A stretch of 64,000 nt of DNA from Eutrigla gurnardus (GCA_963514095.1 OY741280.1:24043341-24107340); one strand, 5' to 3'; counted from the first letter of the stretch, positions 1 through 14,000 are shown. Notes: a model not told the origin generated them from the sequence alone. Made by a program: numbers and translations.

Positions 1-270
1 AAAACGCCGCCGTGGAAAGAAGAAGGGAATTCACTGCCAGCTTCCAGTTCTCGCCTCGCAGGTTTGATTCCGGCAGGTCGTTGATGATCTCGTCTTCTTC
101 ATTGTATGGATGAGCTCTTCAAAGTAATGATTTAGAAAAGAAACGTACTCGATGTCATCATTTTCTCCAAAATCATAGAATCAGCCTCTATTTCTGATTG
201 AATCCAATAATGGACCTAATAAATAAAACGTTTGAGTTTTAATCTCATATGAATTAACATCCCATCGTTT
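1..270. other. Left edge, unassigned, short open frames
   Basis: No gene is assigned. On the minus strand about 115 bases at the edge read openly in two frames. One runs off the window end and is acidic (contains NEEDEIINDLPES); the other runs from about 175 down to a stop near 30 and contains DIEYVSFLNHYFEEL. Neither matches a family I recognise, and neither has a clear pair of splice sites. They could be the end of a neighbouring gene or chance. Confidence 0.25.
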
Positions 271-394
271 TTATCTCATATTTATGACGAGTGCTTTAAC
301 TCTTGCCGTCGCTGATGTCGAGTCTTTTGTTGGCATCACTAGGCCTCCGTACACCCAGACCAGTCCGATCTGTCGGGACTCCAATGGGACCAAC

Positions 395-655
395 GGGACT
401 AGGATGTTCTGGACTAGACCACACTGGACTAGAGCATTGTGGACTAGACCGTTTTGGACTAGGATGTTCTGGACTGGGAGGTCGTTGTTCTGGAATAGAC
501 TGTTGTGGACTAGACCGTTCTGACTAGACCACACTGGACTAGACTGTTGTGGACTAGACCGTTCTGACTAGACCACACTGGACTAGACTGTTGTGGACTA
601 GACCGTTCTGACTAGACCACACTGGACTAGACCGTTCTGGACCACCCTGGAGCTG
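395..655. repeat. Minisatellite, GGACTAGACC-type
   Basis: Tandem copies of GGACTAGACCGTTCT-like 14-15 bp units. From about 521 they are organised as a 44-bp higher-order unit repeated about three times. The short ORFs on both strands here come from the repeat and are not genes. Confidence 0.85.
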
Positions 656-954
656 CTCGTATGTGACGGTGGTGGAACTTGTGATTTAAAGCCACGTTAA
701 GGTCTTAGACGAGTAATAAAAGTGTTGCTGCTGAGGAACGTTTCCCATCATGCCTCTCGGTTTTCGGAGCGTCGCCGGTACTTCCTGTTGTCGTCCAGCG
801 CTTTTAAATGCGTCGGACCGCCGCGATGTTCAAGCTTTGTATTTAATTTGTCATGATGTCAAATTATCAGTAAAAACTAAATGAGATCGCCTGCTGAGTC
901 CTTTCTTTGTTGTTTACACACTTTAAAGGAATCACATTATCATCACTTTATAAA
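655..954. other. Unique intergenic sequence, no gene seen
   Basis: Non-repetitive, moderately AT-rich sequence between two tandem repeats. I see no ORF of note, no splice-bounded exon and no RNA gene. Confidence 0.4.
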
Positions 955-1175
955 TACATATATATATACACACACTATATATGGTGTGTATATATAGTGT
1001 GTATACACTAGTGTATATATAGTATATATATTGTGTATAGTGCTTATATATACATTATATAAAGTGTGTATATATAGTGTTTATATATATATACTAGTGT
1101 GTATATATAAGCACTATACACTTTATATAATGTATATATACACACTATAGTGTATATAGTATAGTATAAGTGTAT
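955..1175. repeat. AT-rich TATATA/GTGTATA repeat with inverted symmetry
   Basis: Imperfect alternating purine-pyrimidine repeat (TATATA, GTGTATATA). Stretches such as ACACTATATATGGTGTGT and their complements recur along it, so single strands could fold back. Confidence 0.8.
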
Positions 1176-2786
1176 ACTAGCTCTAACGGGTGTTTGTGTT
1201 GTGTTTAATACTAAAAACAAAGATGAGCAGAGGAATCCAAACTATGAGTGAGATTGTTGAGATTATTAATTAAATGTTCATGTGTAAATGTCTGACAGTA
1301 ATCCGTGAATAGACAAACATCTTAAATAGTCATCAATTTGAAAGGTAAATGAAGATGTATATTATTAAAATGATTTTGAATGTGCAGCCCTCAGCAGCAC
1401 TTATTTCCTAAAATTAGTGCTTCATTTATTAATGACATGATTAATATTAATTATTCATTTTGGGAGGTATAAAATGTTTTCATTGATACGAACCAGAGAT
1501 TATCGTTGCTGCTTATAAAACACCTTCTTTTCTTCACACTGAGAAAAGTCAAGCTGTCTGCCTGTTAGCAACGTTGGCATCATTAGCATTGTTAGCATTG
1601 CTCATTAGTGTTCTTCCTCAATCGTTGCTTAAGTTTTATGGTTGAAAACAGGAGAAACAAACGACAGGAAACCAGTTCAGTCGGGATAAATGCACTTTAA
1701 AGAGTTTCTCTTGAATTGTTGCTGACGGACGAAAGAAGGCAACGAAGGTTTCAGGGACGAGTTTCAACAAGCGTTTCTTCTCTTCAGCTGCTTTATTCCA
1801 ACGTAAAATCAGCTTTTTATTTCCTGTATATGGAAAACAAAGAGATCGAAGGAAACTTCTGACACTTGAATTTAAAAATAACTGGTAAATATGAATAAAC
1901 AGGATTTCCCGTCTGGACAGATGTTGGGGAGAGGAAAAACACAAAAGTATTAAAACTCGTCCCGAAGCCGTCAAACATCCGATATAAAAAGCACTTCTCA
2001 GGTACGAGACCTGAACCCCTCCGTCCCGCCGGTTGCATTGATAAACAGTTCGTAGCTTCCATACGTCTCAAGGCATCGGCTTCTCTTCATTTACATACGT
2101 ACATATTCACAGCGGAGCAGGAAACAGTTGCTATTTGAGTTGCTCGTCTGGTAAACATCGGTGCAGTGGCGTATAAAGTAACATGCTAACAGGTAGCATG
2201 CTAACAGGTAGCAGGCTAACGGTTAGCGGACGGTAACAATAACAGATCTGTGCTTCTCCTTCAGTGGTCAAAACACACAAAAAAACAACACAACTGTACA
2301 ATTAAAACAAAGCAACACTGAATATCGGCTTCATTCCAGTGACAAGCTTTTTATAATCTTTACAATTCTACGATATTGTTTGTTAGCGCATAGAGGTTGC
2401 TAACAGAAAACAGCTTCCCAAACTGACCGTTAAATAAAATTTTATAAAATACCCCAAAAAGTTCAAATGAAATCCCGGTTTGAATATAAACCGTTAATAG
2501 ATTTTGTAGTTAGCAACTAGCCTGTGAGCTAGCTTGTCCTTGCTGTCATACTCTACTCTTAAGACATTGATTTAAAATATCATAAATGTTGAGAGATGTA
2601 CATATGTAACGTTAGATTGTGGAGACAAAAAAAAAAGAAAAATAATCAAGCTAACGATGATTTTTAGCTGTTGTTGACAAGCTAACAGCTACAAGAAACA
2701 CCAGTCTGGGAATCGTGACTGAGTAAAAGTTTTGATCGCACATTTATTTCTATATTATTGGATTATCACGTACATTATTTTAAAAT
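1176..2786. other. Intergenic sequence without a recognisable gene
   Basis: No gene seen. Apparent ORFs at 1636-2071 on the minus strand are short, overlap in two frames and lack family features. Around 2180-2225 there is a small cluster of GCTAAC/GTAGC motifs, a simple sequence also seen in several introns of this window. Confidence 0.4.
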
Positions 2787-2943
2787 GGGCTGCACGGTGG
2801 TGTAGTGGGTAGCACTGTCGCCTCACAGCGAGAGGATCCTGGGTTCGATTCCCAGGTCGGCCCGGGTTCCTTCTGTGTGGAGTTTGCATGTTCTCCCCGT
2901 GTGAGCGTGGGTTCTCTCCGGGTTCTCCGGCTTCTTCGGCTCG
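2787..2943 (+). mobile_element. tRNA-derived SINE (DANA/Mermaid-like), partial
   Basis: Starts with a tRNA-like head containing GTAGTGGGTAGCACTGTC (A-box region) and GGTTCGATTCCC (B box). The fish SINE body follows (TGTGTGGAGTTTGCATGTTC, then GGGTTCTCTCCGGGTTCTCC). It breaks off near CTTCTTCGG, so the 3' half of the family is missing. Two related copies lie at 47.6 kb and 62.9 kb. The family name is from memory; the tRNA-like head and the shared body are directly visible. Confidence 0.75.
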
Positions 2944-5072
2944 TTTATGTTATTTCTCAGTGTTTAACCGCTAGCTTTGTAGTTTTTATTTTTGTATAAA
3001 TATGATCAGATTGAATAAGAAGTTAACGTGACAGTAATTGGCTAGTACACATTTTTGACGAGCTTTTACAAGGTTTGGGTTTTTTATTCCTTTTTGGTTA
3101 TTTTATCTACTCTAAATGGAATGGTAATTATAAAAGTGGGTACGAAAGCATTGAGGGGCTAACTAACCTGCTGACTAGCTACCGAGCTTCTGCTCTTTTA
3201 CTTCATGTTCAACTGTTGCTAGCTTGCTAGCTGTTAGCCTTCCTCGTAAATCCTGTAGTTTTTAAATCAAAGTGAGATTAGGCAAAGAAATAAAATCTGT
3301 AAACCTGATCGAACACTGGAATAAAGCCGTTAGCAGCGCTAGCGACACATCATTAAACGTGTTAAAATACAGAGAAAAACAGTTATCATATAAAAACATT
3401 CACAATTTCAGGAATCCGATCTCCTCACGAAGAAAATAAACTTTCTGTCAAACAGAAATTTTTAGAGTTTCTTGCTCTCGTTCAGCCGAGTTGCTCCTCC
3501 CGATTGGCCGACGTTAACCATGGGAATGCATCTCTGGGGACCAATCAGGGAAGAGCAGCGTCGAGGTGTTAGTTAAATATGCAAATATTGTTAGCAGACG
3601 CATAAATGTAACGCATTAAGTTCAGCTCGTAGTTACACAAAGATATCAGGTTAGCGGGACGTCGGGAGGTTTTTGCATAAATCTGTTGCAAAGTAAAGTT
3701 TCGCCGCTCGGCTGCCATTTTGGCTCAAAGAGCGCCGGAAACCATTCAAGTCCTGTTTAATTCAACACTGTAGAGTTTTGTTAGCATCGTTAGCACACGT
3801 AGAGAACTGAAACTCAACAACGATATTACACAAAATGTGCTTTCTGAAATTCAAAGCGGACCCCCCCAAAAAAAACGGAATCAACTAAAAAGTGACAGAA
3901 CATGCAGATTAAAAAATAAACTGATGAATCCGATTTTAATTGTTTAGTTTTTTTCACCAGACACACGTCACTCGTTAAATAAAGGCAGAAATCTTCAAAA
4001 GGTCCGTTAAATTAAAAATATCACAAAAAACGTGGACGGCATGCTAACATAAACGTAACGTAAAGCATGTTAGCTGGAATCATCGTGAAATCTGTGCGTC
4101 CAAAATGAATGTTAATAAAAAAAATGAAAAAATTATGTTTGTACAAGTATTTTAAAAAAATGGCTCACTAATGTTGACGAAGTTCTTTGGCCTCATGCAG
4201 CTCGGAGAGACACATTTAGCATAGCGATGTTAGCATGCGTCAGCAGGTTTGACGTGCTAATACCTAGCATGCTAAAAGTAAAGCTGAGGCTAACGGGCTT
4301 CTAGTCAGGGAATCGACTCAACTCAATCAACTCAAATTTGATGCTAAATTTACATTGTGATAAATGTTTGGTGAAAAATTTTCGGGAATTAAAGAAATGT
4401 TATTTCTTTTCTTAAAGAAAACAAAAGATCACGTTGTGCTTTTTTGTGAACGGACCGTAATTCAGAGAATTCTCATTTTATTCTTGTTTTTCGAGAGTCG
4501 GTCTGAAATATTGTATTGGAATTTTAGGATATACATTTAATATTATGTACAATTTAATTTCAAAATCAAATGACTATTGATTAGTTTCTCAGAATGATCA
4601 AGAAAAAAGCCGATAATATTCAGAAAATCGTCGTTTTCTTCGTAATGATCACAGTTTCTTTTTGAAGGAAATGTGCTTCTGCTGTGAAACTCATGAGCAG
4701 GAGATGAATATCATCATCTTTCACATCTGGAGCTCATCTGTCCGTTTTACTGAACGACCATTAAACGCATCAAGGACAGAAACGAGCCATCGATGAATCA
4801 TTTGGTCTCCAAAACGTATCGAATGGAGAAACACGATTCTAGAAACTGAACGATGTGACTCTGATTTGGGTCGTCGCTTTGAAGTCGGCGGATGAGCTGG
4901 TCCACTTCCAGGACTAAACCGGAAGAAATCTTTAAAGTCTGTTTCACGTTTCTCCGACATTTACATTTTATTCTCACAGGAAACCACCTGGAAAAGTCCC
5001 AGACGCTGTAGTTTCCCAGCTGCCCGTGAATGTAGCGAATCAGAGCGGATCCCGCCGCTGTGGCCCGGCAGG
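2944..5072 (-). other. Probable 3' UTR / downstream flank of pi4kb
   Basis: AT-rich sequence with many GCTAGC/GCTAAC motifs directly downstream of the pi4kb stop codon. Minus-strand AATAAA motifs (TTTATT on the plus strand) occur near 4966-4971 and 4476-4481, so the transcript may end within the first 600 bases. I cannot tell which site is used. No second gene is visible. Confidence 0.4.
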
Positions 5073-8000
5073 TCACATGATACCGTTGGTGACGTACTGG
5101 AAGGAGTCGTAGAGTTTGGTGGTGATGGAGCGCATGGAGCCGTCCACCAGCTGCTCCACCAGGAGCTGCAGCTGCTCCTCCGTCAGCGACATGTGGAAAC
5201 GCTCCTTCAGCCCGCGGATGGTGCTGGAGCCGTGGAAGCAGGGGAGGTGGGAGCCTGCAGGAGGAGACCAGGAGGACACATCAGGACGGGGAGGAAACGA
5301 GGAGGAGACGAGGAGGAGGTGAGTAGGAGACAAGTAGGAGACAAGTAGGAGACAAGTAGGACACGTCAGGACGGGGAGGAGGCGAGGAGGAGACAAGGAG
5401 GAGGTGAGGAGGAGACAAGTAGGACACGTCAGGACGGGGAGGAGGCGAGGAGGAGACAAGGAGGAGGTGAGGAGGAGACAAGTAGGACACGTCAGGACGG
5501 GGAGGAGGCGAGGAGGAGACAAGGAGGAGGTGAGGAGGAGACAAGTAGGACACGTCAGGACGGGGAGGAGGCGAGGAGGAGACAAGGAGGAGGTGAGGAG
5601 GAGACAAGTAGGACACGTCAGGACGGGGAGGAGGCGAGGAGGACACGAGGAGGAGACAAGGAGGACACGTCAGGACGGGGAGGAGACGAGGAGGAGGCGA
5701 GGCGAGGAGGACACGAGGAGGAGACGAGGAGGACACGAGGAGATGAAGAAGACACGAGGAGGAGACAAGGAGGACACGTCAGGACGGGGAGGAGACGAGA
5801 AGGACACGAGGAGATGAAGAAGACACGAGGAGGAGACAAGGAGGACACGTCAGGACGGGGAGGAGACGAGAAGGACACGAGGAGATGAAGAAGACACGAG
5901 GAGGAGACAAGGAGGACACGTCAGGACGGGGAGGAGACGAGAAGGACACGAGGAGATGAAGAAGACACGAGGAGGAGACAAGGAGGACACGTCAGGACGG
6001 GGAGGAGACGAGAAGAACACGAGTCGTGTGTGTGTGGCGTTCAAGCATCGTGTGTGTGTGGCGTTGAGGCGTTTTGTGTGTGTGTGGCGTTCAGGCGTCG
6101 CGTTTGTGTGTGTGTGTGGCGTTCAGGCGTTGTGTGTGTGTGGCGTTCAGGCGTCGTGTGTGTGGCGTTCAGGCGTCGTGTGTGTGGTGTTCAGGCGTTG
6201 CGTGTGTGTGTGGCGTTCAGGTGTTGTGTGTGTGGCGTTCAGGCGTCGCGTGTGTGTGTGGCGTTCAGGCGTTGTGTGTGTGTGTGGCGTTCAGGTGTTG
6301 TGTGTGTGGCGTTCAGGCGTCGTGTGTGTGGCGTTCAGGCGTCGTGTGTGTGTGTGGCGTTCAGGCGTCGTGTGTGTGTGTGGCGTTCAGGCGTCGCGTG
6401 TGTGTGTGGCGTTCAGGCGTTGTGTGTGTGTGTGGCGTTCAGGTGTTGTGTCTGTGGCGTTCAGGCGTCGTGTGTGTGGCGTTCAGGCGTCGTGTGTGTG
6501 TGTGGCGTTCAGGCGTCGTGTGTGTGTGTGGCGTTCAGGCGTCGCGTGTGTGTGTGGCGTTCAGGTGTTGTGTGTGTGGCGTTCAGGCGTCGTGTGTGGC
6601 GTTCAGGTGTTGTGTGTGTGGCGTTCAGGCGTCGCGTGTGTGTGTGGCGTTCAGGTGTTGTGTGTGTGGCGTTCAGGCGTCGTGTGTGTGTGTGGCGTTC
6701 AGGTGTTGTGTGTGTGGCGTTCAGGCGTCGCGTGTGTGTGTGTGGCGTTCAGGTGTTGTGTGTGTGGCATTGAGGCATCGCGTGTGTGTGGCGTTCAGGC
6801 GTCGTGTGTGTGGCGTTCAGGCGTCCGTTACCTTGCTGCATGATCTCCACGATCTGCAGAACCTTCTCCATGTGTTTCCTGGCAGCGATGAGACCCTGAA
6901 GGATCAACATCTTGTAGTAGATGAACATGTCGCCATCCAGACCCCCCATCACCTGACACAACGGAGATGACATCATCATCAGCATCATCACCTTCATCAT
7001 CTTCATCACCACCAAGGAAGAAACTCACATCTACGAACTCGGCGGTGAGTTTGAAGGCGGACGTCTCAAAGCCGAGGTTCCGAGGAGAGCTGGAGAGGAT
7101 GAAGCCGAAGTCGATGTGGATGATGTGGCCTTCAGAGTCCAGCAGGATGTTGCCGTTGTGTCTGCGGACATCATATCAGGACCGTTAGCCTAGCTTAGCA
7201 CAAGGACTGCTATCCTAGCTTAACACGGGCGTGCTAACGTGAGCTATCGGGCTGGTGTTTAGCTTGTCAGCGTGCTAACATGAGCTAACGGGCTGGTGTT
7301 TAGCTTGTCAGCGTGCTAACATGAGCTAACGGGCTGGTGTTTAGCTTGTCAGCGTGCTAACGTGAGCTAACAGGCTGGTGTTTAGTTTGTCAGCGTGCTA
7401 ACGTGAGCTAACGGCTGCGTCTCACCGGTCTTTGACCTGCAGCAGGTAGCAGATGAGGCTGTAGCCGGCGCAGCTCTGGACGAAGCTCCTCTGCGCCGTG
7501 AGGAAGGCCTCGGTGGTGAAGCTGCCGTGCTCCTGCAGGAAGTAGTCCAGCAGAGACAGCTGACTCTGCTTACGCACCTGAACAAAACCAGAACACGGCA
7601 ACATCAACAACCTCTCTGTGTTTAACTTCATCTATTACTAATAACCACGCCATCATCTGCTGAATCAGTGACTGAAGAAGACCATGTGATACGATTAAAA
7701 GCTGCTGAATACTGAGGTTTCATTATGGGTTTTTTTCAAGGTCAGGAATTAACAAAGTAATTAACAAAGAAACAACAAATAAATAAACAACAGGGTTGTA
7801 TAAAAATCTGAATGAAAAACCCAACCCAACTAAGATGTACTTGTAAATGTCACCTGGTGGAGAGAGACGGCGTTCAGGACGGGCTCGATCATCCCGCTGT
7901 CTGATGACATCACCAGGATCTTGTAGGGTTTGATCCACAGAGGAACTCGCTCCTGCTGCCAGATCGACTGAAACAACCGACCAATCATCAATGAGTCCAC

Positions 8001-11000
8001 AGTCACACGTTCTCTCAGTTCTGATCCTCTTCACTGGTTTCATCAAGACCAGATATTAAGATTGATATTGAAATCACATGATTCACTGGAGTCATAACAG
8101 CTACTCAGATCCTCTAAGCTAGCTAGCCTGATGCTAAGCTAGCTCCCTTTATGCTAAGATAGCTCTCTTTAGCAGGAGTTTAGCTGTCACCTTTTTATTT
8201 GATCTGGTGGAATAACAAAAACAAAAAAACAAAACTTTATATGGATATTCCAGATTACGACGCCCGGATGCCGTGGCTACAGTTAATGTACAAATACTGT
8301 ATTTCTATTTTATAAACAGTTTACACTGAAATTTTACATCACATAATATTTGTATATAGATAAACGGACATTAAGAAACATAAAAGTTACAACTTAACTA
8401 ACATTTAAATATATATTTTTCAATATTTATGTATTTAATATAAAATAAATATGAATTTATAAAAGTATTTTGATAACTTGTATTTTTTATATTTGCTAGT
8501 ATTCCAGGTGAGTGGTACCTGCAGCTGTCGGAGGACCTGATAGGCCAGCAGCTCCTGTCGCAGGTCGTCTCCACACTTCACGATCACTGACAGCAGCCGC
8601 CAGTTGGGCATGTGACCGTACGGCGAGCCCTCCCGGATCCTCCTGCAGGCAGACGGCGGTATTACACGGTTCTACAGCTGTCCACGTTCCTCAACACGAT
8701 TCAAATTTCATTCCAGATTCTTTTCCAATATTCAAATTATATTTTTAATCAAATTCAGCCTATTATTAATATTAACTACACTACACAGGTTTATACGTTG
8801 GCAATGCCAAATGTGGTTGTTCTACTTCCTGTCCACTAGAGGGCATTCCAAAAACATTACCAATAAACATGTTGTATCACCAAAAGCTGACAGCTTTCTA
8901 GATAAGTCATAATTAAGAAAGTAAAACAACCACATTGGTATTCTCCGTGGGACGCTGTGTGCCCGTTGCCATGGCTATGCCCTCCTCGTCTCACCGTCAG
9001 CTCTACTTTCCCGTTCTCACGTACATCCTGCTGTTGGCCTCGTTCCAGATGAATTTAGTTAGACAACACGTTTATAAAAAATTAAAATTGACTAATTTCA
9101 GCATTGGATTTTATTTTATTTTTACTATAGGAGTTATATTTGATTCCCGACTTTCCTTCAGCCCTAGCGTGTTGATATAAAACACAGCGTCATCACCTGA
9201 CTTTCTCCTCCCAGGGTTCCTTGAGGGCGACAGCCGACGGGTCCTCGGGGTCTCTCCTGAACGCAGTCGGCGTGTGAGCGAGGTTCTCCGACAGACGACG
9301 TCTGGAGAACCCAAAACCAAAGAGAACATCCCTCAATGCTACAAACAACCCAGCAGAAGTCGGAGGAAATCTAATTAGTTTTGGAGCGAATTAAGTCGTC
9401 TGGAATCTGCCGTCAACAGAGAAGGAGAAGAAGAAAACGCTGGACTGGAATCAAGTCCGTTGTATGGAGATCTTCTTTTCTCTGTTCTATCATATGTCAT
9501 CACATATAACACACATTTCAAGCACTTTCAAGCACTTTACTCCAAATCCAAAATACTAAAATTCAAGTGTTTTCAAGGATTTCCAGCACCTGCCCCCAGC
9601 CCTGTGTTTGTACCTGATGTCTCCGGCGGCGATGAAGACCGGCTCTTTGCTCTCCAGACTCGTGATGCTGTCGACGGAGAACTGACTGATGTTGTCGGAG
9701 CTGCTGGTTTGAGTTTCCACCTCCACCTGCAGCTGTCCGATGTCGTCGGTGGCCCACGCCTCGTCGTCGTTGTCGTAGTTCGGAACTGTGGAGAAACTTC
9801 CTGCTCTGTGCTCCGATGTCATCCCGCCGCCGCCATTAGCGTTAGCCGCGGTGACGCCGCCGCCACAGTCCAGGTTTTCTGCTGAGCGAGCCGAATGGAT
9901 CCTTGTCTCCGGGATCCGAACAGGAACCGGAGACGTCTCGAAGCTCTGGCACTCCAAGACCTCCACGTAGATGATGTACGGAGCCTGAGGAGGATGCAGT
10001 TACGTTAAACACAATGGGTTCCACTTTTCATGTTAGCATGCTAGCTGCTACAAATGATTAATGGCTAACAGTCCTGCATGCTTCAGTCTTTGTGCTAAGT
10101 TAGGCTAACACCGGCTTCAAGTCTTTGTGCTAAGCTAGGCTAATAGTTTCTCAGGCTGCCATTCTTTGTGCTAAGCTAGGCTAACTGTTCCACGCGCTTC
10201 CAGTTGTTGTGCTAAGCTAGGCTAATAGTTTATTAGGCTTCCGGTCATTGTGCTAAGCTAGGCTGTGCACAACGAGCTGGGTGTCGTGCTCCTGGAGGTC
10301 CCACTGTCGGGTTTCAGGTTACCTGAGCCAGGTGTGTCTGGACGTGAGTGCTGTCACCTTGTCTTTGGAGTTGAGCACCACGGCCTGGGTGTGGGGGATC
10401 CTGCAAACGTGGTGCTGGTGCTCGGCAGTGGGCAGCCACACCCGGGCCGGCAGCTTGTGGTTGAGCAGCGACAGCTCTGAGATCAGCCGCTGGGTCTTCT
10501 GCTCTTTGGTCGGCAGCGTCGCCAAACGCTTCCCGATGCAGAGCAGCGACTTCACCAGCTCCCTCTGAGGACGCAGGCGGTCCGGCTGGAAGCCCAACAG
10601 ACGCGTAGCGTTAAGGTGGCTATCTGAGCAGCTACGTAGCTAACTGGCTAACTAGCTACGTAGCTAACTGGCTATATAGCTAAAGACATTTAACATCTTT
10701 CTCTGATTTTAAAATAGTAATAATGGTTAGTATATATATATATGTGTATATATGTATGTGTATATATGTATGTGTATATATGTATGTGTGTATGTGTATA
10801 TATGTATGTGTGTATATGCGTATATCGGCTCCTTACCTCCTCGTGGACTGCTTCCACCTTCGGGTTACTTCCTGTCCGTCGGAGGCCAGAGCCAGGTCTG
10901 CTGCTCGCCGTGGTGGCGTCCGACTTGGACCTCTGGTGGGTCCTCCTGGAGGGCGACACGAACACCTCGGGTTCCGCCGGGACCGGGCTGCCGGGGGCGG

Positions 11001-14000
11001 GGTCGGCCAACTCCACGCTGCTGCTGTTGTGTCGCCGGTGGCAGCGGCGGTGGGACGGCGAGGAGGACGGGCTGGCGGACGCAGATGCCGCCCGCTGGGT
11101 GTCCGGCGGCGGCGAGGAGGGCTTGAGCTCGTCAGACAGGATGAGCTTGCGGAGTTTGGTCCCTCGGGAGTGGCGTTGTGTGGAGATGTGCATGTCGGAG
11201 GAGTAGGCGCCCAGCAGCCACGCCGTCAGCAGGGAGAAGGTGATCCCACCTCGGCAGCGGTGGATCTGAGGGACGGACACACAGTCACACAGACATATGA
11301 TCCCCTGGATCACATGATAACCTGGATCACATCATCCCCTGGACCACCTGGATCACCTGGACCACATGGATCACAACAATAATCCCCCCCTTTGTGTTGT
11401 GGGTGCGCCGCTCCCAGTAGGACCATACTGGGGTGACGTCACCCATACTAGCTAGCTACTAGATAAGTAGCTAGCTAGGTAGTTATCTAGGTAGCTAGGT
11501 ATCTAATTATCTAGATAGTTATCTAGGCAGCTAGGTAGTTATCTAGGCAGCTAGGTAGTTATCTAGGTAGCTAGGTATCTAATTATCTAGGTAGTTATCT
11601 AGGCAGCTAGGTAGTTATCTAGGCAGCTAGGTATCTAATTATCTAGATAGTTATCTAGGCAGCTAGGTAGTTATCTAGGTAGCTAGGTATCTAATTATCT
11701 AGGTAGTTATCTAGGCAGCTAGGTAGTTATCTATGTAGCTAGGTAGTAATCTAGTTATCTAGGTAGTTATCTAGTTATCTAGGTAGCTATGTAGTTATCT
11801 AGGTAGCTAGGTATCTAATTATCTAGGTAGTTATCTAGTTATCTAGGTAGTTATCTATGTAGCTAGGTAGTAATCTAGTTATCTAGGTAGTTATCTAGTT
11901 ATCTAGGTAGCTATGTAGTTATCTAGGTAGCTAGGTATCTAATTATCTAGGTAGTTATCTAGTTATCTAGGTAGTTATCTAGGTAGCTAGGTATCTAATT
12001 ATCTAGGTAGTTATCTAGTTATCTAGGTATCTAATTATCTAGGTAGTTATCTAGGCAGCTAGGTAGTTATCTAGGTAGCTAGGTATCTAATTATCTAGGT
12101 AGTTATCTAGGCAGCTAGGTAGTTGTCTAGTTATCTAGATAGCTATGTAGTTATCTAGGTATCTAATTATCTAGGTAGTTATCTATGTAGCTAGGTAGTT
12201 ATCTAGTTATCTAGGTAGCTAGGTAGTTATCTAGGTAGTTATCTACGTAGTTATCTAGGTAGCTAGGTATCTAATTATCTAGGTAGTTATCTAGGCAGCT
12301 AGGTAGTTATCTATGTAGCTAGGTAGTTATCTAGTTATCTAGGTAGTTATCTAAGTAGCTAGGTATCTAATTATCTAGGTAGTTATCTAGGCAGCTAGGT
12401 AGTTATCTAGTTATCTAGGTAGTTATCTAGGTAGTTATCTAGGTAGCTATGTAGTTATCTAGGTAGCTAGGTATCTAATTATCTAGGTAGTTATCTAGGC
12501 AGCTAGGTAGTTATCTATGTAGCTAGGTAGTTATCTATGTAGCTAGGTAGTTATCTAGTTATCTAGGTAGTTATCTAGGTAGCTAGGTATCTAATTATCT
12601 AGGTAGTTATCTAGGCAGCTAGGTAGTTATCTATGTAGCTAGGTAGTAATCTAGTTATCTAGGTAGTTATCTAGGCAGCTAGGTAGTTATCTATGTAGCT
12701 AGGTAGTTATCTAGTTATCTAGGTAGCTAGGTAGTTATCTAGTTATCTAGGTAGTTATCTAGGTAGCTAGGTATCTAATTATCTAGGTAGTTATCTAGTT
12801 ATCTAGGTAGTTATCTAGGTAGCTAGGTATCTAATTATCTAGGTAGTTATCTAGGCAGCTAGGTAGTTATCTATGTAGCTAGGTAGTTATCTAGTTATCT
12901 AGGTAGTTATCTAGGTAGCTAGGTATCTAATTATCTAGGTAGTTATCTAGGCAGCTAGGTAGTTATCTATGTAGCTAGGTAGTTATCTAGTTATCTAGGT
13001 AGCTAGGTAGTTATCTAGTTATCTAGGTAGTTATCTAGGTAGCTAGGTATCTAATTATCTAGGTAGTTATCTAGTTATCTAGGTAGCTAGGTAGTTATCT
13101 AGTTATCTAGGTAGTTATCTAGGTAGCTAGGTATCTAATTATCTAGGTAGTTATCTAGGTATCTAGGTAATTATCTAGGTAGCTAGGTAATTATCTAGGT
13201 AGCTAGGTAGTTAACTAGGTATCTAGATCGCCCCATTTGTTGTCTGAGGACTCACCAGGTACGGACTGATGGCGTCCCCCACCTCCGTGTCCATGTGCAC
13301 GTACATGTTGAGCAGTTGTGGCAGGTAGAAGTCCACCTCGCTGTCAGGGAAGCTGAAGAGCCGGTTCCCGATGTAGGCCTGCACCCCCGGTTCCTTGGAC
13401 TTGTACAGGTAGGAGATCGCCATGGAGACGTCAAACAGCTTGGACTCGAACAGGCGCAGCAGCCACGACTGTTTGGACGAGGACGAGGACGCCTTCAGCA
13501 GCGAGGAAGAGTCAGGCCGGGCTGAAGGGGGCGGGACAACCGTCCCCTCCTGCTCCTCCTCCTCGTCTTCCTCTTTGATGGAACGAGAGTCCGGGTTGAT
13601 GTGCCACTGCGGACTGGAGCTCTCTGTGGAGTCTGTGCAGAGTTGTTGTTGCTGTTTGTTGTCAACTTGTTGATGTTCAGGAACGTCCCTATTCTGCAGC
13701 TTCACCTTCAGAAGAACTTCCTGGCATGCCTTCAGAGCAACTTCTGGGTCGATAACTAGAGGAGGGGTCAGATTATAGAACAAGCAGAGGTCAGATTATA
13801 GAACAAGGAGAGGTCAGATTATAGAACAAGGAGGTGTCAGATTATAGAACAAGGAGAAGTCAGATTATAGAACGAGGAGGGGTCAGATTATAGAACAAGG
13901 AGGGGTCAGATTATAAACAAGGAGGGGTCAGATTATAGAACAAGCAGAGGTCAGATTATAGAACAAGGAGAGGTCAGATTATAGAACAAGGAGAGGTCAG

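Noticed and set aside
2787..2870. Stand-alone tRNA gene
   Set aside because: A- and B-box-like words are present, but the downstream body is the fish SINE and no proper cloverleaf with an acceptor stem is seen.
5281..6970. ORFs of 137-298 codons on both strands (R/G/D-rich, S/P-rich and CVWRSGV-like)
   Set aside because: They lie wholly in 63-, 71- and about 22-bp tandem repeats within pi4kb intron 11 and have no non-repeat domain.
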